Assembly: GCA_963735955.1 (NCBI GenBank)
Contig: CAVTND010000010.1
Location: forward strand, 372,001-436,000
Length of the DNA: 64,000 nt
DNA from: CAVTND01 sp963735955
GTDB lineage: Bacteria > Pseudomonadota > Gammaproteobacteria > Burkholderiales > Burkholderiaceae_F
Direction: 5' to 3'
The notes under the pieces were generated by a model. The model worked only from the letters and a program-made list of their open reading frames with translations. It was not told the DNA's origin and made no database searches. Made by a program: the position numbers and the translations under genes. Positions 62,998 to 64,000 of this stretch are shown in pieces (position 1 is the first letter of the stretch; the number at the start of each line of letters is the position of its first letter).

Positions 62998-64000
62998 ATG
63001 AAAACCCAGATCAGCGCCAGGCCGTTCGACGCCTTCAGATTGTCGGCCGGGCTCTTCATCTTGTTGGCGTTGTGGCTGCTGGTGAGTCTCTCGGCATCGG
63101 CAGCGCCGCTGACGATCAACGTCATCGGGGTTGATGCGAACGGTGTGCAGACGCCGGTCACCGCCAGCTACCGGTGGACGGTGGAAGAAGACGCCACCAA
63201 GGCGTCCATCCCCGGTCAGCCGGCCACTTCCGCCAATCTTTCGTTGAGCATGCACCGAAGCTACATGCCCGTCGTGGCTGCCGGGCGGGTGCCGTTGGAA
63301 ACGTCGTTGCCGACACAGGATCCTGACGTCATTCGCGTCTACGCAGCGACGCCAGCCAGCCTCAACCTCGACCCCAACAAACGCTATTACGTTTCCGCGG
63401 CGGCTGTCGGCTACCAGATGGGCGGCGCGCCGGTTGTTTTCAGCGGCAGCGGTGCCACAGCGACAGCAACAGCCACTGTCTATCTCAACCAGTATCCGCT
63501 GCCGACGGCGCAGATTGCCGTCGAGGTCTTCGAGGACAACAGTCCACTCAACGGCGCGCCTAATCCCCCGGTCGAGGCCGGCCTGCCGGGCTTCACGGTG
63601 AAGTTGATCGAAGCGGGCGGCACCTACGGGATGTCGGGCGGCGAGGTCACCCAGGACGGGTTCGGCAATCCGCTGGGCACGACTTACAGTGACTCAAGTG
63701 GAACGGTGGCCCAGCGCGGCAAGGGCATCATCCTCACCGATGCCAACGGGCAGGCCACGATCAGGAACCTGTTCCCGGGCAAGTACACCATCCTCGTCGT
63801 GCCGCCGAACGGCTCCGACTGGCACCAGACCTCGACCATCGAAGGCACGCGCGGAATCGACGCGTGGGTCAAGAACGATGAGCCGGCGTTCTTTCAGGAA
63901 TTCGGCCCCCCCGGCGCCCACGTGTTCGTGGGCTTCACGAGGTCTGGCTGCATCCAGGGAAACAACCCAAATGCGGCGCGCTGCCCGGGTCTCAACGTCG
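62998..64000 (+). CDS. N-terminal part of a very large secreted repeat protein, runs off the window
   Basis: An open frame from ATG 62998 continues to the end (334 codons, no stop). A long signal peptide or signal anchor (residues about 12-36, ending SASA-AP) precedes beta-rich modules: VNVIG-type opening (LTINVIGVDANGVQTPVTAS), LSLSMHRSYMPVVAAGRVPL, TAQIAVEVFEDNSPLNGAPN and a prealbumin/SdrD-B-like module (LPGFTVKLIEAGG, ITDANGQ seen as LTDANGQATIRNLFPGKYTI). FQEFGPPGAHVFVGF follows. The pattern reminds me of very large secreted proteins, some of them MofA-like multicopper oxidases, but no oxidase domain is visible here. It diverges from a regulator and lies next to the secretion operon, so it may be a cargo. 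Confidence 0.75.
   Translation, partial: MKTQISARPFDAFRLSAGLFILLALWLLVSLSASAAPLTINVIGVDANGVQTPVTASYRWTVEEDATKASIPGQPATSANLSLSMHRSYMPVVAAGRVPLETSLPTQDPDVIRVYAATPASLNLDPNKRYYVSAAAVGYQMGGAPVVFSGSGATATATATVYLNQYPLPTAQIAVEVFEDNSPLNGAPNPPVEAGLPGFTVKLIEAGGTYGMSGGEVTQDGFGNPLGTTYSDSSGTVAQRGKGIILTDANGQATIRNLFPGKYTILVVPPNGSDWHQTSTIEGTRGIDAWVKNDEPAFFQEFGPPGAHVFVGFTRSGCIQGNNPNAARCPGLNV

Noticed and set aside
1..64000. CRISPR arrays, prophage or insertion-sequence genes
   Set aside because: I saw no regularly spaced repeats, transposase or integrase motifs, or phage structural genes anywhere in the window.

Overview
The window looks like a chromosomal segment of a GC-rich betaproteobacterium, probably Burkholderiales-like. 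This rests on gene order (PHA genes, then phaR-rimO; serB-mfd-ispD-ispF), a complete System I cytochrome c maturation operon, glutathione enzymes and high-GC codon use. I saw no rRNA, tRNA, CRISPR array or intact insertion sequence.

Layout. 1-1 kb: end of a thiolase and phaB (polyhydroxybutyrate synthesis). 1.2-5.6 kb: a 1487-residue lipoprotein that joins a copper-radical-oxidase head, a YVTN propeller, a di-heme cytochrome-peroxidase-like part and a PA14 domain. 5.7-6.1 kb: wreck of an ABC-transporter ATPase. 6.2-17.3 kb: phaR, rimO, a GST, a small outer-membrane barrel, a broken thiolase, a DUF882 protein, serB, mfd, ispD and ispF; several genes between 9.8 and 15.1 kb carry single-base frameshifts. 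17.6-28.8 kb: redox and housekeeping genes (thioredoxin-reductase-like protein with a UBP zinc finger, two flavin oxidases, glutathione reductase, fumarase, dodecin, an EF-hand protein). 28.8-34.1 kb: MscS channel, rhodanese, lipoproteins, VOC protein, MDR oxidoreductase, LysE exporter.

34.1-43.8 kb, all on the minus strand: ccmABCDEFGHI, followed by an octaheme nitrite reductase and a second CcmI-like TPR protein. An FNR/DNR-type box (TTGAT-N4-GTCAA) lies upstream of the nitrite reductase. Together this is a module for making and maturing a respiratory or detoxifying nitrite-to-ammonia enzyme.

44.0-49.3 kb: purT, a NarL-type regulator, a lytic transglycosylase, a NarX-type sensor kinase and a second NarL-type regulator. 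49.3-59.6 kb: one long minus-strand operon for a hybrid type II secretion/type IV pilus-like machine (GspG, GspF, GspE, PilM/N/O/P-like proteins, a secretin ending in a cohesin-like domain, three more pseudopilins). 59.8-62.4 kb: an EnvZ/QseC-type kinase without an adjacent partner and a third NarL-type regulator whose phospho-acceptor Asp is Glu. 62.4-64 kb: divergent promoter region, a truncated SCO-like copper-chaperone leader and the start of a very large secreted protein that runs off the window and is a plausible cargo of the machine. An 8-mer, ACTACTTA, recurs upstream of the transglycosylase and of the secreted protein and may mark a shared regulon.

The most novel candidates are the copper-oxidase/cytochrome fusion lipoprotein and the regulated cohesin-secretin machine with its presumed giant cargo. 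Function is inferred from sequence alone.
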